This document shows, piece by piece, positions 42,485-52,214 of a DNA stretch of 64,000 nucleotides (position 1 is the first letter of the stretch; each line of letters starts with the position of its first letter). The DNA is from Gluconacetobacter sacchari. Its GTDB lineage: Bacteria > Pseudomonadota > Alphaproteobacteria > Acetobacterales > Acetobacteraceae. The notes beneath the pieces are model-generated. The model was given only the letters and a program-made list of their open reading frames with translations. It had not been told where the DNA came from and ran no database searches. The translations under genes and the position numbers were made by a program. The stretch covers positions 62,001-126,000 of the forward strand of contig NZ_JABEQJ010000004.1 of NCBI RefSeq assembly GCF_014174255.1, given 5' to 3'.

Positions 42485-45192
42485 GCGGGAACCAGTTCCA
42501 TCTCATAGCACTCGACCATATCGCCTTCGCGCAGGTCGTTGTAGCCGGCGAAGGACAGGCCGCACTCATAGCCGCGCGCCACTTCCTTGACATCGTCCTT
42601 GAAGCGCTTGAGCTGGCTGAGTTCGCCCTCGTGGACCACGACGTTGTCGCGCAGCAGGCGCACGCCGCACCCGCGCTTGACCACGCCCTCGGTGACGTAG
42701 CAACCGGCCACCTTGCCGACCTTGGTGATGTCGAACACCTTGCGGATCTCGGCATAACCCAGGAACTTCTCGCGGTGCTTGGGCGCGACCTTGCCCTTGA
42801 CCAGTTGCTCCACGTCATCCGCGACTTGGTAGATGATCGAATAGTAGCGGATATCCACCCCTTCGCGCTGCGCCAGTTCCCGCGCCTGCGTCGTGGCGCG
42901 GACGTTGAACGCGATGATCACCGCGTCCGACGCCTTGGCCAGTTGCACGTCGCTCTCGGTGATCTGCCCGACACTGGCCGTCAGCACCCGAACCTTGACC
43001 TCTTCATGCTCCAGCTTGAGCACCGTGGTCTGCAACGCTTCCGCCGAACCCTGGACGTCGGCCTTGATCAGCACGGCGACTTCCTTCTGGGCGCCGGCCT
43101 GGATGCGCGCCAGCATCTGGTCCAGCGTGCCGCGCGCGGCCGTCTGGCCGGCGGCCATGCGGTCCTTGATCACGCGCTGGCGGAATTCCGAGATCTCGCG
43201 GGCGCGGTTCTCGTTCTCCACCACCACGAACGGCTCGCCGGCCCCCGGCACGCCGGTCACGCCCAGGATCTCGACCGGCGTCGACGGCAGCGCTTCCTGG
43301 ATCTGGCGGTTGCGGTCGTCCAGCATCGCGCGGACACGGCCCCATTCGGCGCCGGCCACCACGATGTCGCCACGCCGCAGCGTGCCCTTCTGCACCAGGA
43401 TCGTCGCCACCGGGCCGCGACCGCGATCCAGCCGGCTTTCGATCACCGAGCCTTCGGCCACCCGGTCGGGGTTGGCGCGCAGGTCCAGCACTTCCGCCTG
43501 GAGCAGGATGGCTTCCTCCAGCTTGTCCAGCCCGGTGCGCTTCAGCGCCGAGACCTCGACATCCTGGGTGTCGCCGCCCATCGACTCGACCACGATCTCG
43601 TGCTGGAGCAGCTCCTGGCGCACGCGCTCGGGGTTCGCGCCCGGCTTGTCGCACTTGTTGATCGCCACCACGATCGGCGCATTCGCCGCCTTCGCATGGC
43701 GGATCGCCTCGACCGTCTGCGGCATCACGCCGTCATCCGCCGCGACCACCAGCACCACCACGTCGGTCACCGAGGCGCCACGGGCCCGCATGGCGGTGAA
43801 CGCCTCGTGGCCCGGCGTGTCGATGAAGGTGATCTTGGCGCCAGAAGGCAGCGTCACCTGGTAGGCGCCGATATGCTGGGTGATCCCGCCGGCTTCGGCC
43901 GCCGCCACGTCGGTGGTGCGCAGCGCGTCCAGCAGCGAGGTCTTGCCGTGGTCGACATGCCCCATGACCGTCACGACGGGCGGGCGCGGCAGCAGGTCTT
44001 CCGGCGTATCGTCGATCCCCTCGATGCCGATCTCCACATCGCTGTCCGCCACGCGGCGGACGCGATGGCCGAATTCCTGAATGACCAGTTCGGCCGTATC
44101 CGCGTCGAGCGACTGGGTCACGGTCGCCATCACGCCCATCTTCATCAGGGCCTTGATGACTTCGCCCTGGCGGGCCGCCATGCGGTTCGCCAGTTCCTGC
44201 ACCGTGATCGTCTCGGGCAGCACCACGTCACGCACCACGCGGACCTGGTCGGCGCGCAGGCGCTCCAGTTCCGCCTGCCGGCGCTCGCGCTCGCGCTGGC
44301 GCCGGACCGAGGCCAGCGAACGCGTCTTGTCGTCGTCACCCTCGATCGCCGCCTGAACGTCGATGCGGCCGGACCGGCGGTTGTCGCCACCCTTCTTCGC
44401 CGGCGCGCCGTTCGGCTTGCGGCTGGGCACGACTCCGGGGCGGCGCGGCGCGCGGCGTTCCTCTTCCGTGTCGGGGCCACGGCCGGTGCGCAGGCGCAGG
44501 GTCTCGCCCTGCGGCTGGGCCGTCGTCGCGGCCTGCGGCGCCGCCGGCCGAGTGGTCGTGACCGGACGGGCCGGCATGATGGCGCGCTCGGCCAGCGGGC
44601 GCAGCCGCTCCATCGGCGGGGCCAGCGTGACCTCGCCGGGGATCGGCACGGCCGAAACCACCGGGCCGCCCGGCTCGGACTGATCCTGGTCCGGGGCATG
44701 GTCCTGGGCCTGGGGCCGGCTGCGCTGCTCGGCCGCATCGGCACGGGCGCGCGCCGCGGCCTCTTCCTGCTCGCGGGCCGCGTCCTCGGCTGCGCGCCGG
44801 GCATCTTCCTCGCGCCGCCGCGCTTCCTCGGCGGCGGAGAGGATCATGATCTTCTCCTGCTCGCGCCGCTCCTGCTCGCGACGGACGGCTTCGGCCCGCT
44901 GCTCCTCGAGTACGCGCTGGCGGGTGGCCAGTTCCCCGGCGGTCAGCGCGCGACCGCCATTGCCCCCGCGCCCGCCCGCCCGGCCGCCGCCGGACGAACC
45001 GGAGCCGCTGCCCGCGGGGGCGGGACCGGGGCCGCGCTTCTTGCGCACCTCGACCTGCACCACCTTCGAACGACCATGGCTGAAACTCTGCCGCACGGAA
45101 CCGGCGTCAACCGTCCGTCCGACCTCCCTCCGGCCCGCCGGCCGCAGGGACAAGCGTCCCTTACCCTGATCCTGATCGTTGCCTTCGCTCAT
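42481..45192 (-). CDS. infB: Translation initiation factor IF-2
   Basis: The 903-residue protein has a long charged, Ala/Arg/Glu-rich N-terminal region (about residues 1-320), then IF2-N ([19 protein letters not shown]). The G domain has [33 protein letters not shown] and [13 protein letters not shown], and the C-terminal fMet-tRNA-binding domains follow ([14 protein letters not shown]). It recruits initiator tRNA to the 30S subunit. The extended coiled N-terminus is normal for alphaproteobacteria. It lies 12 nt after ylxR and overlaps rbfA. Confidence 0.97.
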   Translation of the reverse strand: MSEGNDQDQGKGRLSLRPAGRREVGRTVDAGSVRQSFSHGRSKVVQVEVRKKRGPGPAPAGSGSGSSGGGRAGGRGGNGGRALTAGELATRQRVLEEQRAEAVRREQERREQEKIMILSAAEEARRREEDARRAAEDAAREQEEAAARARADAAEQRSRPQAQDHAPDQDQSEPGGPVVSAVPIPGEVTLAPPMERLRPLAERAIMPARPVTTTRPAAPQAATTAQPQGETLRLRTGRGPDTEEERRAPRRPGVVPSRKPNGAPAKKGGDNRRSGRIDVQAAIEGDDDKTRSLASVRRQRERERRQAELERLRADQVRVVRDVVLPETITVQELANRMAARQGEVIKALMKMGVMATVTQSLDADTAELVIQEFGHRVRRVADSDVEIGIEGIDDTPEDLLPRPPVVTVMGHVDHGKTSLLDALRTTDVAAAEAGGITQHIGAYQVTLPSGAKITFIDTPGHEAFTAMRARGASVTDVVVLVVAADDGVMPQTVEAIRHAKAANAPIVVAINKCDKPGANPERVRQELLQHEIVVESMGGDTQDVEVSALKRTGLDKLEEAILLQAEVLDLRANPDRVAEGSVIESRLDRGRGPVATILVQKGTLRRGDIVVAGAEWGRVRAMLDDRNRQIQEALPSTPVEILGVTGVPGAGEPFVVVENENRAREISEFRQRVIKDRMAAGQTAARGTLDQMLARIQAGAQKEVAVLIKADVQGSAEALQTTVLKLEHEEVKVRVLTASVGQITESDVQLAKASDAVIIAFNVRATTQARELAQREGVDIRYYSIIYQVADDVEQLVKGKVAPKHREKFLGYAEIRKVFDITKVGKVAGCYVTEGVVKRGCGVRLLRDNVVVHEGELSQLKRFKDDVKEVARGYECGLSFAGYNDLREGDMVECYEMELVPA

Positions 45193-45204
45193 GTACCCGC
45201 CTGT

Positions 45205-45846
45205 TCACCCAAGTTCGCCGGATTGGTCCGACGAACCCGGAACCGCCCTGCCGGACAGCCCCGCAAAACGTTCACTATCGATATGGACGCGCCGTGCCAG
45301 TTCGCCACGCGACATCGCCGCATGCACGACATGGTCACGGCCGAATGCCGCCCCCAGACCCGCCGCCGTAGGAACAACCGCTATCGGCAGGTCCCGTGCG
45401 CCGGACAATAACCTCGTCCTCTCATCAGGACTGCCGTCCCCGGCCTGTATGATCAGACCGGCGCGACCGCCCTCGATCCATTCCCGCACCTTGACGAAAC
45501 CGTATGTCACCTGACCGGCCCGCCGTGCGAGTCCCACCGTCTCCATGATCCGGCGCACGAGGCCGGCCTGTAGAATTCCATCCAGGTCGGGCGGAACGAC
45601 GACCTGACCCCGGGCGGCGCGTGAGAACGCCCCCCGTGTCCGCGCCGTTTCTAGCACATCCCGGCGCGCGCTCAACCAGATTCCCCGTCCGGGCAGACGC
45701 GCGGAAAGATCGGGCGTCACGACACGGTCGGGCGAGACCACGAAACGCAGCATCGTCTCGGGCGCCGCGCGCTCCCGCGTGACGATACAGCGGCGCAGGG
45801 GCCCCCGCTCGTCGTCCGCGGAATCGTGGTCGGCGTCCGTCGTCAT
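45205..45846 (-). CDS. YlxR-type RNA-binding protein fused to an L7Ae-like domain
   Basis: The 213-residue protein has an N-terminal YlxR/DUF448 domain (RRCIVTRERAAPETMLRFVVSP, DLSARLPGRGIWLSARRD). A C-terminal L7Ae/L30e-like region follows (VGLARRAGQVTYGFVKVREWIEGGR, HVVHAAMSRGELARRV). Both domains bind RNA; in Firmicutes they are separate genes in the nusA operon, while alphaproteobacteria often fuse them. Its function is probably in transcription-translation or RNase P-related control. ATG 45846 with AGGATAAT upstream is preferred to the GTG at 45873. Confidence 0.88.
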   Translation of the reverse strand: MTTDADHDSADDERGPLRRCIVTRERAAPETMLRFVVSPDRVVTPDLSARLPGRGIWLSARRDVLETARTRGAFSRAARGQVVVPPDLDGILQAGLVRRIMETVGLARRAGQVTYGFVKVREWIEGGRAGLIIQAGDGSPDERTRLLSGARDLPIAVVPTAAGLGAAFGRDHVVHAAMSRGELARRVHIDSERFAGLSGRAVPGSSDQSGELG

Positions 45847-45882
45847 ATTATCCTGTCCCGCCCGTTCCGACACGCCGCGCGC

Positions 45883-47427
45883 TCAGGCCTCCGGCGCCTC
45901 CGGCGCGCCCTGCGCCCCGGCCGGTTCATCACCCTCGAACCAGTGGGCACGCGCCGCCATGATGATCTCGTTCGCCGCTTCCTCGTCGATCACCTCGGCC
46001 CCCAGGATCTCGACCAGTTCGTCGCCCGCCAGGTCGGCCAGGTCGTCCAGGGTCTTCACACCCTTTTCACCCAGCGTCACCAGCATCTGGTTGGAAAACA
46101 CGCCCAGCACCGCGATCTCGTCCGACACGCCGAGGCCGCGCCGCGTCTCGTCCAGCTCGTCCTCGCGCCGGGCCAGGAAGCCCTCGGCACGGCGGACCAG
46201 CTCGCCGGCCACGTCCTCGTCGAATCCTTCGATCCCGGCCAGTTCGTCGGGGTCGGCATAGGCCAGTTCCTCGATCGAATGGAAGCCTTCCGTCACCAGC
46301 AGGCCGGCGATCACGTCGTCCACGTCCAGCGCCTCGACGAACAGGCTGCTGCGGCGGCGGAATTCCTCCTGCCGGCGCTCCGATTCCTCGGCCTCGGTCA
46401 GGATGTCGATATCCCAGCGCGTCAACTGGCTGGCCAGGCGGACATTCTGCCCGCGCCGGCCGATCGCCAGGCTCAACTGCTCGTCCGGCACCACGACTTC
46501 GACGCGCCCGGCCTCCTCGTCCATCACCACCTTGCTGACTTCAGCCGGCGCCAGCGCGTTGACGACGAAGGTCGCCGCCTGCGGGCTCCAGGGAATGATG
46601 TCGATCTTCTCGCCCTGCAATTCCTGCACCACGGCCTGCACGCGCGATCCGCGCATGCCCACGCAGGCGCCGACCGGATCGATCGAGGCATCGCGTGAAA
46701 TCACCGCCATCTTGGCGCGCGACCCCGGATCGCGGGCCACGGCCTTGATCTCGATGATCCCGTCATAGATCTCGGGCACTTCCTGCGCGAACAGCTTGGC
46801 CAGAAAGGCCGGATGGGTGCGCGACAGGAAGATCTGCGGCCCGCGCGGCTCGTCGCGCACGTCATAGATATAGGCCCGCACGCGGTCGGAATTGCGGAAA
46901 CTCTCGCGCGGAATCAGCTCGTCGCGACGCAGCAGCGCCTCGGAACTGCCGATCTCGACCATCAGGTTGCCGTATTCGGTGCGCTTGACCGTGCCGTTCA
47001 CGATCTCGCCCACACGGTCCTTGAATTCTTCGAACTGGCGCTTGCGCTCATATTCGCGCACGCGCTGCACGATCACCTGCTTGGCGGTCTGCGCCGCGAT
47101 CCGGCCGAAATCGATCGGCGGCAGCGGGTCGACCAGATGCTCGCCCAACTGGATCTCGGGCTTGAACTTGCGGGCGATATGGAGCGGGATCTGCGTCTCC
47201 TCGTTCTCCACCACCTCCACGGCCTCGGTCCAGCGCGACAGGCGGACATCGCCGGTCCTGCGGTCGATGGTCGCGCGGATGTCCTTCTCATGGCCGTATT
47301 TGGCGCGCCCGGCCTTCTGGATGGCCTGCTCCATCGCCTCCAGCACTTCCTCGCGGTCGATCGACTTCTCGCGCGCGACGGCATCCGCCACCAGCAGCAG
47401 TTCGGGACGGGAAACGGACGTGTCCAT
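45883..47427 (-). CDS. nusA: Transcription termination/antitermination factor NusA
   Basis: The 514-residue protein has the N-terminal RNAP-binding domain (LLLVADAVAREKSIDREEVLEAME), an S1 domain (VGEIVNGTVKRTEYGNLMVEIG) and KH domains (DPVGACVGMRGSRVQAVVQELQGEKIDIIPW; LSLAIGRRGQNVRLASQLT). C-terminal helix-hairpin-helix/acidic repeats follow (IAGLLVTEGFHSIEELAYAD, LGEKGVKTLDDLADLAGDELVEI). It modulates pausing, intrinsic termination and antitermination. It lies 18 nt downstream of rimP, whose start region overlaps an intrinsic terminator. Confidence 0.97.
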   Translation of the reverse strand: MDTSVSRPELLLVADAVAREKSIDREEVLEAMEQAIQKAGRAKYGHEKDIRATIDRRTGDVRLSRWTEAVEVVENEETQIPLHIARKFKPEIQLGEHLVDPLPPIDFGRIAAQTAKQVIVQRVREYERKRQFEEFKDRVGEIVNGTVKRTEYGNLMVEIGSSEALLRRDELIPRESFRNSDRVRAYIYDVRDEPRGPQIFLSRTHPAFLAKLFAQEVPEIYDGIIEIKAVARDPGSRAKMAVISRDASIDPVGACVGMRGSRVQAVVQELQGEKIDIIPWSPQAATFVVNALAPAEVSKVVMDEEAGRVEVVVPDEQLSLAIGRRGQNVRLASQLTRWDIDILTEAEESERRQEEFRRRSSLFVEALDVDDVIAGLLVTEGFHSIEELAYADPDELAGIEGFDEDVAGELVRRAEGFLARREDELDETRRGLGVSDEIAVLGVFSNQMLVTLGEKGVKTLDDLADLAGDELVEILGAEVIDEEAANEIIMAARAHWFEGDEPAGAQGAPEAPEA

Positions 47428-47445
47428 CAGAACCTCCAGGACGTC

Positions 47446-48027
47446 TCAGTGAGTCTTGCGCGCCGGCGTCTCGCCGGGCGTGACAGGGGTTTCCGGGGCT
47501 CCGTCGTCGGAGACCCCCATCATATGGGCGCTGGCCGCGATCAGTTCATCGGTCAGCACCAGCCGCGCGCGGCGCATGTCCGACAGCGGCAGCGCCGCCT
47601 CGGTGCCGTCTTCCAGCCGCAGCCGCCCGACACCGTCCGCGGCGCCCAGCAGAATGCCCGAGAAGCGCTTGCGGCCATCGATCGGGATATTCACCTCGGC
47701 CTTGGCCAGGTGGCCGGCGAAGCGGTTCCAGTCCTTCGCCCGCGTCAGCGGGCGGTCGATCCCGGCGGACGAGACCTCGAGCGTCCAGGCGCCGGGCAGC
47801 GGGTCCTCGATATCCAGCACCGCGCCCACCGCGTGGCTGATCTGCTCGCAATCCTCAATCGCGATCAGGCTGCCGTCGGCGCGGTCGGCCATGATCTGCA
47901 CCGTCGGGCTCTCCCGGCCCAGGATCGCCACCCGGACCAGTTCGAATCCCATGTCGGCCAGGACGGGCGCCACAAGGGCGGCCACCTTGGCGTCCAGGCC
48001 GGTGAGGTAGGGAAGGTCTGCGTCCAA
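47446..48027 (-). CDS. rimP: Ribosome maturation factor RimP
   Basis: The protein (about 193 residues from TTG 48027) has the RimP pattern [56 protein letters not shown] and [24 protein letters not shown]. It assists 30S assembly. No ATG is usable: TTG 48027, TTG 48048 and GTG 48054 are in frame. TTG 48048 has GGGGGG 5 nt upstream but lies inside a terminator hairpin; 48027 gives the shortest conserved protein but lacks a ribosome binding site. It heads the nusA operon. The start is therefore uncertain, the gene identity is not. Confidence 0.9.
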   Translation of the reverse strand: MDADLPYLTGLDAKVAALVAPVLADMGFELVRVAILGRESPTVQIMADRADGSLIAIEDCEQISHAVGAVLDIEDPLPGAWTLEVSSAGIDRPLTRAKDWNRFAGHLAKAEVNIPIDGRKRFSGILLGAADGVGRLRLEDGTEAALPLSDMRRARLVLTDELIAASAHMMGVSDDGAPETPVTPGETPARKTH

Positions 48028-48030
48028 AAC

Positions 48031-48055
48031 AAAAAAGGCGGCCGGCAAGGCCACC
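48031..48055 (-). terminator. Intrinsic terminator/attenuator at the 5' end of the rimP-nusA operon
   Basis: On the minus strand GGTGGCC-TTGCC-GGCCGCC (seven pairs, one wobble) is followed directly by TTTTTTG. It lies in the leader or first codons of rimP, not after any minus-strand gene, so it can only act on the operon's own nascent transcript. A possible promoter, TTGCGG-17 bp-TATATG, lies upstream at about 48120-48081. Confidence 0.7.
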
Positions 48056-48176
48056 CCCCAAAAAAAGCGGAAGATGAAGGAATGCAGCCCATATAGGCGA
48101 TAACGCCCCCCGCCGCAAGATGCCGGCTTCGGCCGCTTCCGCGCATACATTACATTACAATCACGTCGGCGTTTGA

Positions 48177-48818
48177 ATGCTTGCCCACCGCATGGGGCAC
48201 ACGCATGATGCGGGCATGAGGCAGACGCCCGAACCCGAAGCACGCGCCACTCCCGACGAAGCCGGACCCGGCAAAGGTCGGCCGCTCTGGTACGGCCTGG
48301 CGGCGGGGATGATCGTGGTGGCCGGGTTCAGCGCCCGCATGGCCACCCAGAGCCAGCATCCCGCCCCCCTGCCCGCCGCCATCTCCGGCGATGCCCCGCA
48401 CGGCGCGGTCAGCGCCGCCAACACCCTCGGCAGCACGCAGCAATTCGCCATGATCGCGCCCGACAACGCCCCGCGCGCCCTGCAACAATCGGGGCTGACG
48501 CCCGACCAGCAGGCCCGCATCCTGGCCGGCATCCACAAGCGCGAATACCGGCTGGTCCAGATGCCGATCTATGACGAGGCCGGGACCGGCGGCGTCGTGA
48601 CCGTCAGTTCGGGCGGCATCACCCAGACGGTGCCGCTGACCCCCCGGCCGCGCACCGTGCTGCTGCCCATCCGCATTTCCGGCGAGGTCGATATCGCGCC
48701 GGTGTCCGACCCCGGCCCCGCCGGCGTGGCGCCGGGGGCCATCACGGTCCTGGGGCCGACACCGCTGCCGGTCATCCACCGCGACCAGATGCTCGTTCTC
48801 GATGTGATCGTCCAATGA
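48177..48818 (+). CDS. Membrane-anchored protein of unknown function (gene 1 of AAA+ module)
   Basis: The protein (213 residues, or 200 from ATG 48216) has a charged N-terminus, one membrane helix ([16 protein letters not shown]) and a periplasmic part. A helical [20 protein letters not shown] segment is followed by beta-rich Pro/Val stretches ([29 protein letters not shown]). I do not recognise the family. Its stop overlaps the start of the AAA+ gene by 4 nt (ATGA), so the two are translated together. A TACAAT -10-like box lies at 48156-48161. It is divergent from rimP. Confidence 0.7.
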   Translation: MLAHRMGHTHDAGMRQTPEPEARATPDEAGPGKGRPLWYGLAAGMIVVAGFSARMATQSQHPAPLPAAISGDAPHGAVSAANTLGSTQQFAMIAPDNAPRALQQSGLTPDQQARILAGIHKREYRLVQMPIYDEAGTGGVVTVSSGGITQTVPLTPRPRTVLLPIRISGEVDIAPVSDPGPAGVAPGAITVLGPTPLPVIHRDQMLVLDVIVQ

Positions 48819-50083
48819 AGGCGCTCCTGCCCGCCCTGAACCGGCTGATGCCGGTCATGATGGTCATCTTCCTGATCCTCGCCAGCTTGCAGGCCGCGGC
48901 CTCGCTGCATCTTTCACTCGCCAGCCTGACGCATTTCATGGAATGGTGTGCGCCGGCCTTTCCGATGCTGATGGGCGGCAGCAGCCTGCTGGTCCTGGCG
49001 GGATTGATGTTCGAGACCCGCGCCGAGCGACTGGCGCGCAAGGGGCTGCGGCGCCGACGGGGGTGGATGATGGATGTACTGGCCAGGCTGACCAATCGCA
49101 CCGCGCTGGAGGAAATGCTGGCGCGCGAGCAGAAGGAAACGGTGATCGACGCCGAGGAACTGGCGGCCGGCCTGCGCGCGCGGGTCATCGGCCAGGACCA
49201 GGTCTGCGAGGACATCGCCGCCCAGCTCCGCCGCCGCATGGCCTTGCAGGTGCGCGGCAAGCCGGTCGGCATCTTCCTGCTGGCCGGGCCGCCGGGCACC
49301 GGCAAGACCTACCTGGCCAAGCAGATGGCCCGGCAGCTCGACCGCCCCCTGCTGCATTTCGACATGACGCAGATGAGTTCGCCGCACGCCGCGACGCAAT
49401 TGTTCGGCTCGCCCAAGGGCTATGTCGGCTCCGACACGTTCGGCAAGCTGACCGGCGGCCTGAAGGAAAAGCCCGATGCCGTCGTCCTGCTCGACGAAAT
49501 CGAAAAGGCGCATCCCGACGTCTTCAAGAAATTCCTCACGGCCTGGAATGACGGGCACGTCACCGAGGCCTCGACCGGCCAGCAGGTCTCGACCGTCCGC
49601 GCCATCTTCGTGCTGACCTCCAACATCGCGACCGAAGCCCTGTCCGAGATCGCCGACCGCCTGGCCGACGAGCCCGACCGCATGCGCGCCGAGTCAGTCG
49701 AGGCCCTGCGCCAGGCCGGCTTCGCGCCCGAGGTGCTGAACCGCCTGGACCGCATCTTCGTCTTCCGCGCGCTGACCGGCCTGGACGTGGCCCGGGTCGC
49801 GGCGCTGGAGATCGAGGCGATGATCGAAAGCTACGGCCTGCGGGTGGAAACCGGCGGCATCGACGCCTCGCTGCTGTTCGAGGTCATGCGGCGGCAGAAC
49901 AAGATGGGCGCCGCCGCCAGCGCCCGCGACCTGGTGCGGTCGATCGAGGACATGATGAGCGACTCGCTGATTTCCGCCCGCCAGCAGGGGGCGAAGATGG
50001 TGCGCGTCATTTCCGGCGAGAACGGCGTCACCGCCGAGATCGCCAACGATACCGAGGCCCAGCGGGCACGCGTCCTGCGCTGA
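48815..50083 (+). CDS. Membrane-anchored ClpA/ClpB-type AAA+ ATPase (gene 2 of module)
   Basis: The 422-residue protein has two N-terminal membrane helices (about residues 12-34 and 45-65), then a single HSP100 D2-type AAA+ module. This has RVIGQDQVCEDIAAQLRRRM, Walker A GPPGTGKT (158-165), pore loop GYVG (202-205), Walker B LLDEIEKAHPDVF, Arg-finger region VLNRLD (308-312) and the small C-terminal D2 domain. There is no N-domain, no D1 and no ClpP-docking (IGF/L-type) loop that I can see. It is therefore a membrane-tethered unfoldase or remodeler. It is coupled to gene 1 (ATGA) and lies 26 nt upstream of gene 3. Confidence 0.85.
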   Translation: MKALLPALNRLMPVMMVIFLILASLQAAASLHLSLASLTHFMEWCAPAFPMLMGGSSLLVLAGLMFETRAERLARKGLRRRRGWMMDVLARLTNRTALEEMLAREQKETVIDAEELAAGLRARVIGQDQVCEDIAAQLRRRMALQVRGKPVGIFLLAGPPGTGKTYLAKQMARQLDRPLLHFDMTQMSSPHAATQLFGSPKGYVGSDTFGKLTGGLKEKPDAVVLLDEIEKAHPDVFKKFLTAWNDGHVTEASTGQQVSTVRAIFVLTSNIATEALSEIADRLADEPDRMRAESVEALRQAGFAPEVLNRLDRIFVFRALTGLDVARVAALEIEAMIESYGLRVETGGIDASLLFEVMRRQNKMGAAASARDLVRSIEDMMSDSLISARQQGAKMVRVISGENGVTAEIANDTEAQRARVLR

Positions 50084-50109
50084 CCCGCTTTTCCCTTACG
50101 GCGACCTGA

Positions 50110-51105
50110 ATGTCCGCAGCTTCCCGTCTCTGGCATCGCGCGCCGATCTGGCGCGCGATGCTCTATTGCATCCCCCTCTTCGCGGCGCTGACGCTGCTCT
50201 ATCCGCCGGCGTACCTCACGCGCATCGCGGCCCTGCGGCCGGTGTTCGACCGCGTCAACCGGACCCTGGGCCGCACCCCGGCCCCGCCCGCGCCCGCATC
50301 CCCGTCCGACGCGTCGCCCGACGCCACGCCGCCCGCCCCGCCCGCCGGCGGCGCGCCGGACAATGGCCAGCAGACGGCCGGCGGCCCGCAACTGGCGGCG
50401 CCGCCCATCACGTCCGACCTGTCGGGGGCGATCCCCTTCGCCGGCCGCATCCTGCCCCTGCCGGCCGGCACCTGGCACCCGGTGCTGACGACGCAGAGCG
50501 GCCCGCATGGCGAACTGCTCAGCAACGTGCTGGTACGCGCCGAAGGCGGCATCGTGACCGGGGTGATCATCGCGCGGGCCAGCACGCAATCCCTGCCGCT
50601 CTCCACCGTCGACGCGATGAACAACGGCTGCCACGACGACCGGAACTACCTGTCGAAGATCGTCCCCTCGGACTCCAAGGTGCTGGAATGCTGGTTCACC
50701 AGCCATGTCCAGATCGAGGGCCAGCCGCTGAGCGACAGCGTGGACATCCAGACCGCCTTCAACCGCCTGCATGTGCTAGGCTTCCCCATTCCCTACGTCA
50801 TGCTGGTCACCACCTGGAACTACGCCGAGGCCGCCGCCGATCACGGCGCGAACATCGAAAACGTGACCACCCTGCTCAGCCCGGCCCGCAAGGGCACCAT
50901 GACGCTGCCGGCGCCGCCGGACCGATGGCTGAAGCAGGAACTGCCGCAGAACCCGGGCGCCCAGCGTTTCGTCAACGCCGCCAATGGCTGGATGGACGGA
51001 TGGACGACCATGCTGCGCCGCGGCTTCCATGGCGACCTGACGAACGGCAGCCCGGACCTGGTGCGCGCCAGCCGCGATCCGGCATCCTTCCTGCCGGGTG
51101 AATGA
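50110..51105 (+). CDS. Membrane-anchored protein of unknown function (gene 3 of AAA+ module)
   Basis: The 331-residue protein has one N-terminal membrane helix (MLYCIPLFAALTLLYPPAYL), a Pro/Ala-rich linker (about residues 55-95) and a probable periplasmic domain. That domain has two cysteines (NNGCHDDRNYL, VLECWFTSH) that could form a disulfide, and a repeated VDIQTAFNRLHVLGFPIPY segment. The family is unknown. Order, spacing and shared membrane topology with the two preceding genes indicate one transcript and probably one complex. Confidence 0.7.
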   Translation: MSAASRLWHRAPIWRAMLYCIPLFAALTLLYPPAYLTRIAALRPVFDRVNRTLGRTPAPPAPASPSDASPDATPPAPPAGGAPDNGQQTAGGPQLAAPPITSDLSGAIPFAGRILPLPAGTWHPVLTTQSGPHGELLSNVLVRAEGGIVTGVIIARASTQSLPLSTVDAMNNGCHDDRNYLSKIVPSDSKVLECWFTSHVQIEGQPLSDSVDIQTAFNRLHVLGFPIPYVMLVTTWNYAEAAADHGANIENVTTLLSPARKGTMTLPAPPDRWLKQELPQNPGAQRFVNAANGWMDGWTTMLRRGFHGDLTNGSPDLVRASRDPASFLPGE

Positions 51106-51150
51106 CCGGGCGTTGCCCGCCCGCGCCGAGCCCCCGGGAAAGACCCGTCC

Positions 51151-52038
51151 CTACCGCAGCACGTCCGCGATATCGATCAGGAAATCCAGCACCGTGCGCG
51201 TCCGCAGCGGCAATGTCCGCGGCCCGGTATGCACGGCATAGAACGGCAGTTCCGGCACCACCCATTCCGGAAACAGGCGGATCAACCGGCCCGCCGCGAT
51301 ATCTTCCGTCACCTGGAACGACGGCAGCAGCCCGATCCCCAGCCCCGCGAGCGTGGCCTGCAACACCGCCTCGCTACTGTTGGCGCGGAAGGGCCCGCTG
51401 GCGGCAACCACGCTTTCCTCGCCATTGCCCTCGAATTGCCAGTCATGACGCGTGCCGCCATAGGTATAGGCGATGCAGGGATGGTTCAGCAGATCGCGCG
51501 GATGGGCGGGCGCGCCGCGCCGCGCCAGATAATCGCCGCTGGCGACCGCGATCCGCTTGACGGTGCCCAGGCGCCGGGCGATCAGCGATCCTTCCGCGAT
51601 CTCCCCCACCCGTACCGCCAGGTCCAGCCCCTCCTCGACCAGGTCGCCGAACCCGTCGCGCATGATCAGTTCGACCGACAGGTCGGGATGCTTGTCCAGC
51701 AATTCCCCCAGCCGCGCGGTCATGTACAGGCCGAACGCCGTGGTCACCCCCAGCCTGACCAGGCCGGACACCGACGCCCGGCGGCGCCCCAGCGCGGTCT
51801 CGGCGGTTTCCAGGATCTCCAGCACCTCATAGGCATGGGGCAGCAGGTTGCGCCCATCCTCGGTCATCATCAGGCTGCGCGTGGTCCGCGCGAACAGGGT
51901 GGCGCCGTAATGCGCCTCCAGCAGCGCGATATGGCGCGAAATCGTCGGCTGACTGGCGCCGGTTTCCCGCGAGACGGCGGAAAACGAGCCGGTGGCCGCG
52001 ACACGAACAAAGCTGTGCAGAGCGGATAGCAGATCCAT
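51151..52038 (-). CDS. LysR-family transcriptional regulator
   Basis: The 295-residue protein has an N-terminal HTH (LHSFVRVAATGSFSAVSRETGASQPTISRHIALLEAHYGATLF) and a periplasmic-binding-like effector domain (SGLVRLGVTTAFGLYM, LLNHPCIAYTYGG, SEAVLQATLAGLGIGLLPSF) of the CrgA/AphB-like subgroup. It probably controls nearby or divergent genes; the effector is unknown. ATG 52038 (MDLLSALH) matches family starts. It lies downstream of, and on the same strand as, the amino-acid ABC transporter, with about 175 bp between. Confidence 0.88.
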   Translation of the reverse strand: MDLLSALHSFVRVAATGSFSAVSRETGASQPTISRHIALLEAHYGATLFARTTRSLMMTEDGRNLLPHAYEVLEILETAETALGRRRASVSGLVRLGVTTAFGLYMTARLGELLDKHPDLSVELIMRDGFGDLVEEGLDLAVRVGEIAEGSLIARRLGTVKRIAVASGDYLARRGAPAHPRDLLNHPCIAYTYGGTRHDWQFEGNGEESVVAASGPFRANSSEAVLQATLAGLGIGLLPSFQVTEDIAAGRLIRLFPEWVVPELPFYAVHTGPRTLPLRTRTVLDFLIDIADVLR

Positions 52039-52214
52039 GACCATATGACGTTCGGATTGTCTTCGACCGGTTTTCTTTAGGCCTCCGCCTATTTATGCAC
52101 AACGTGACATGAAACAGCACCGACATGTGCCAGACGCATCAAGCCGGCCTTGGAAACCCGGTCGTTATCAGGCAATTGGGATGCCGGGTCCCACCCCCCG
52201 CCAAGCCCGGGCCC

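Noticed and set aside
42631-45411. A 926-codon open frame on the plus strand across infB
   Set aside because: It is antisense to infB, with no motifs.
48815-50083. Assignment of the AAA+ protein as ClpV of a type VI secretion system
   Set aside because: ClpV is a soluble two-ring protein with an N-domain encoded among tss genes; this protein has one ring, two membrane helices and no tss neighbours.
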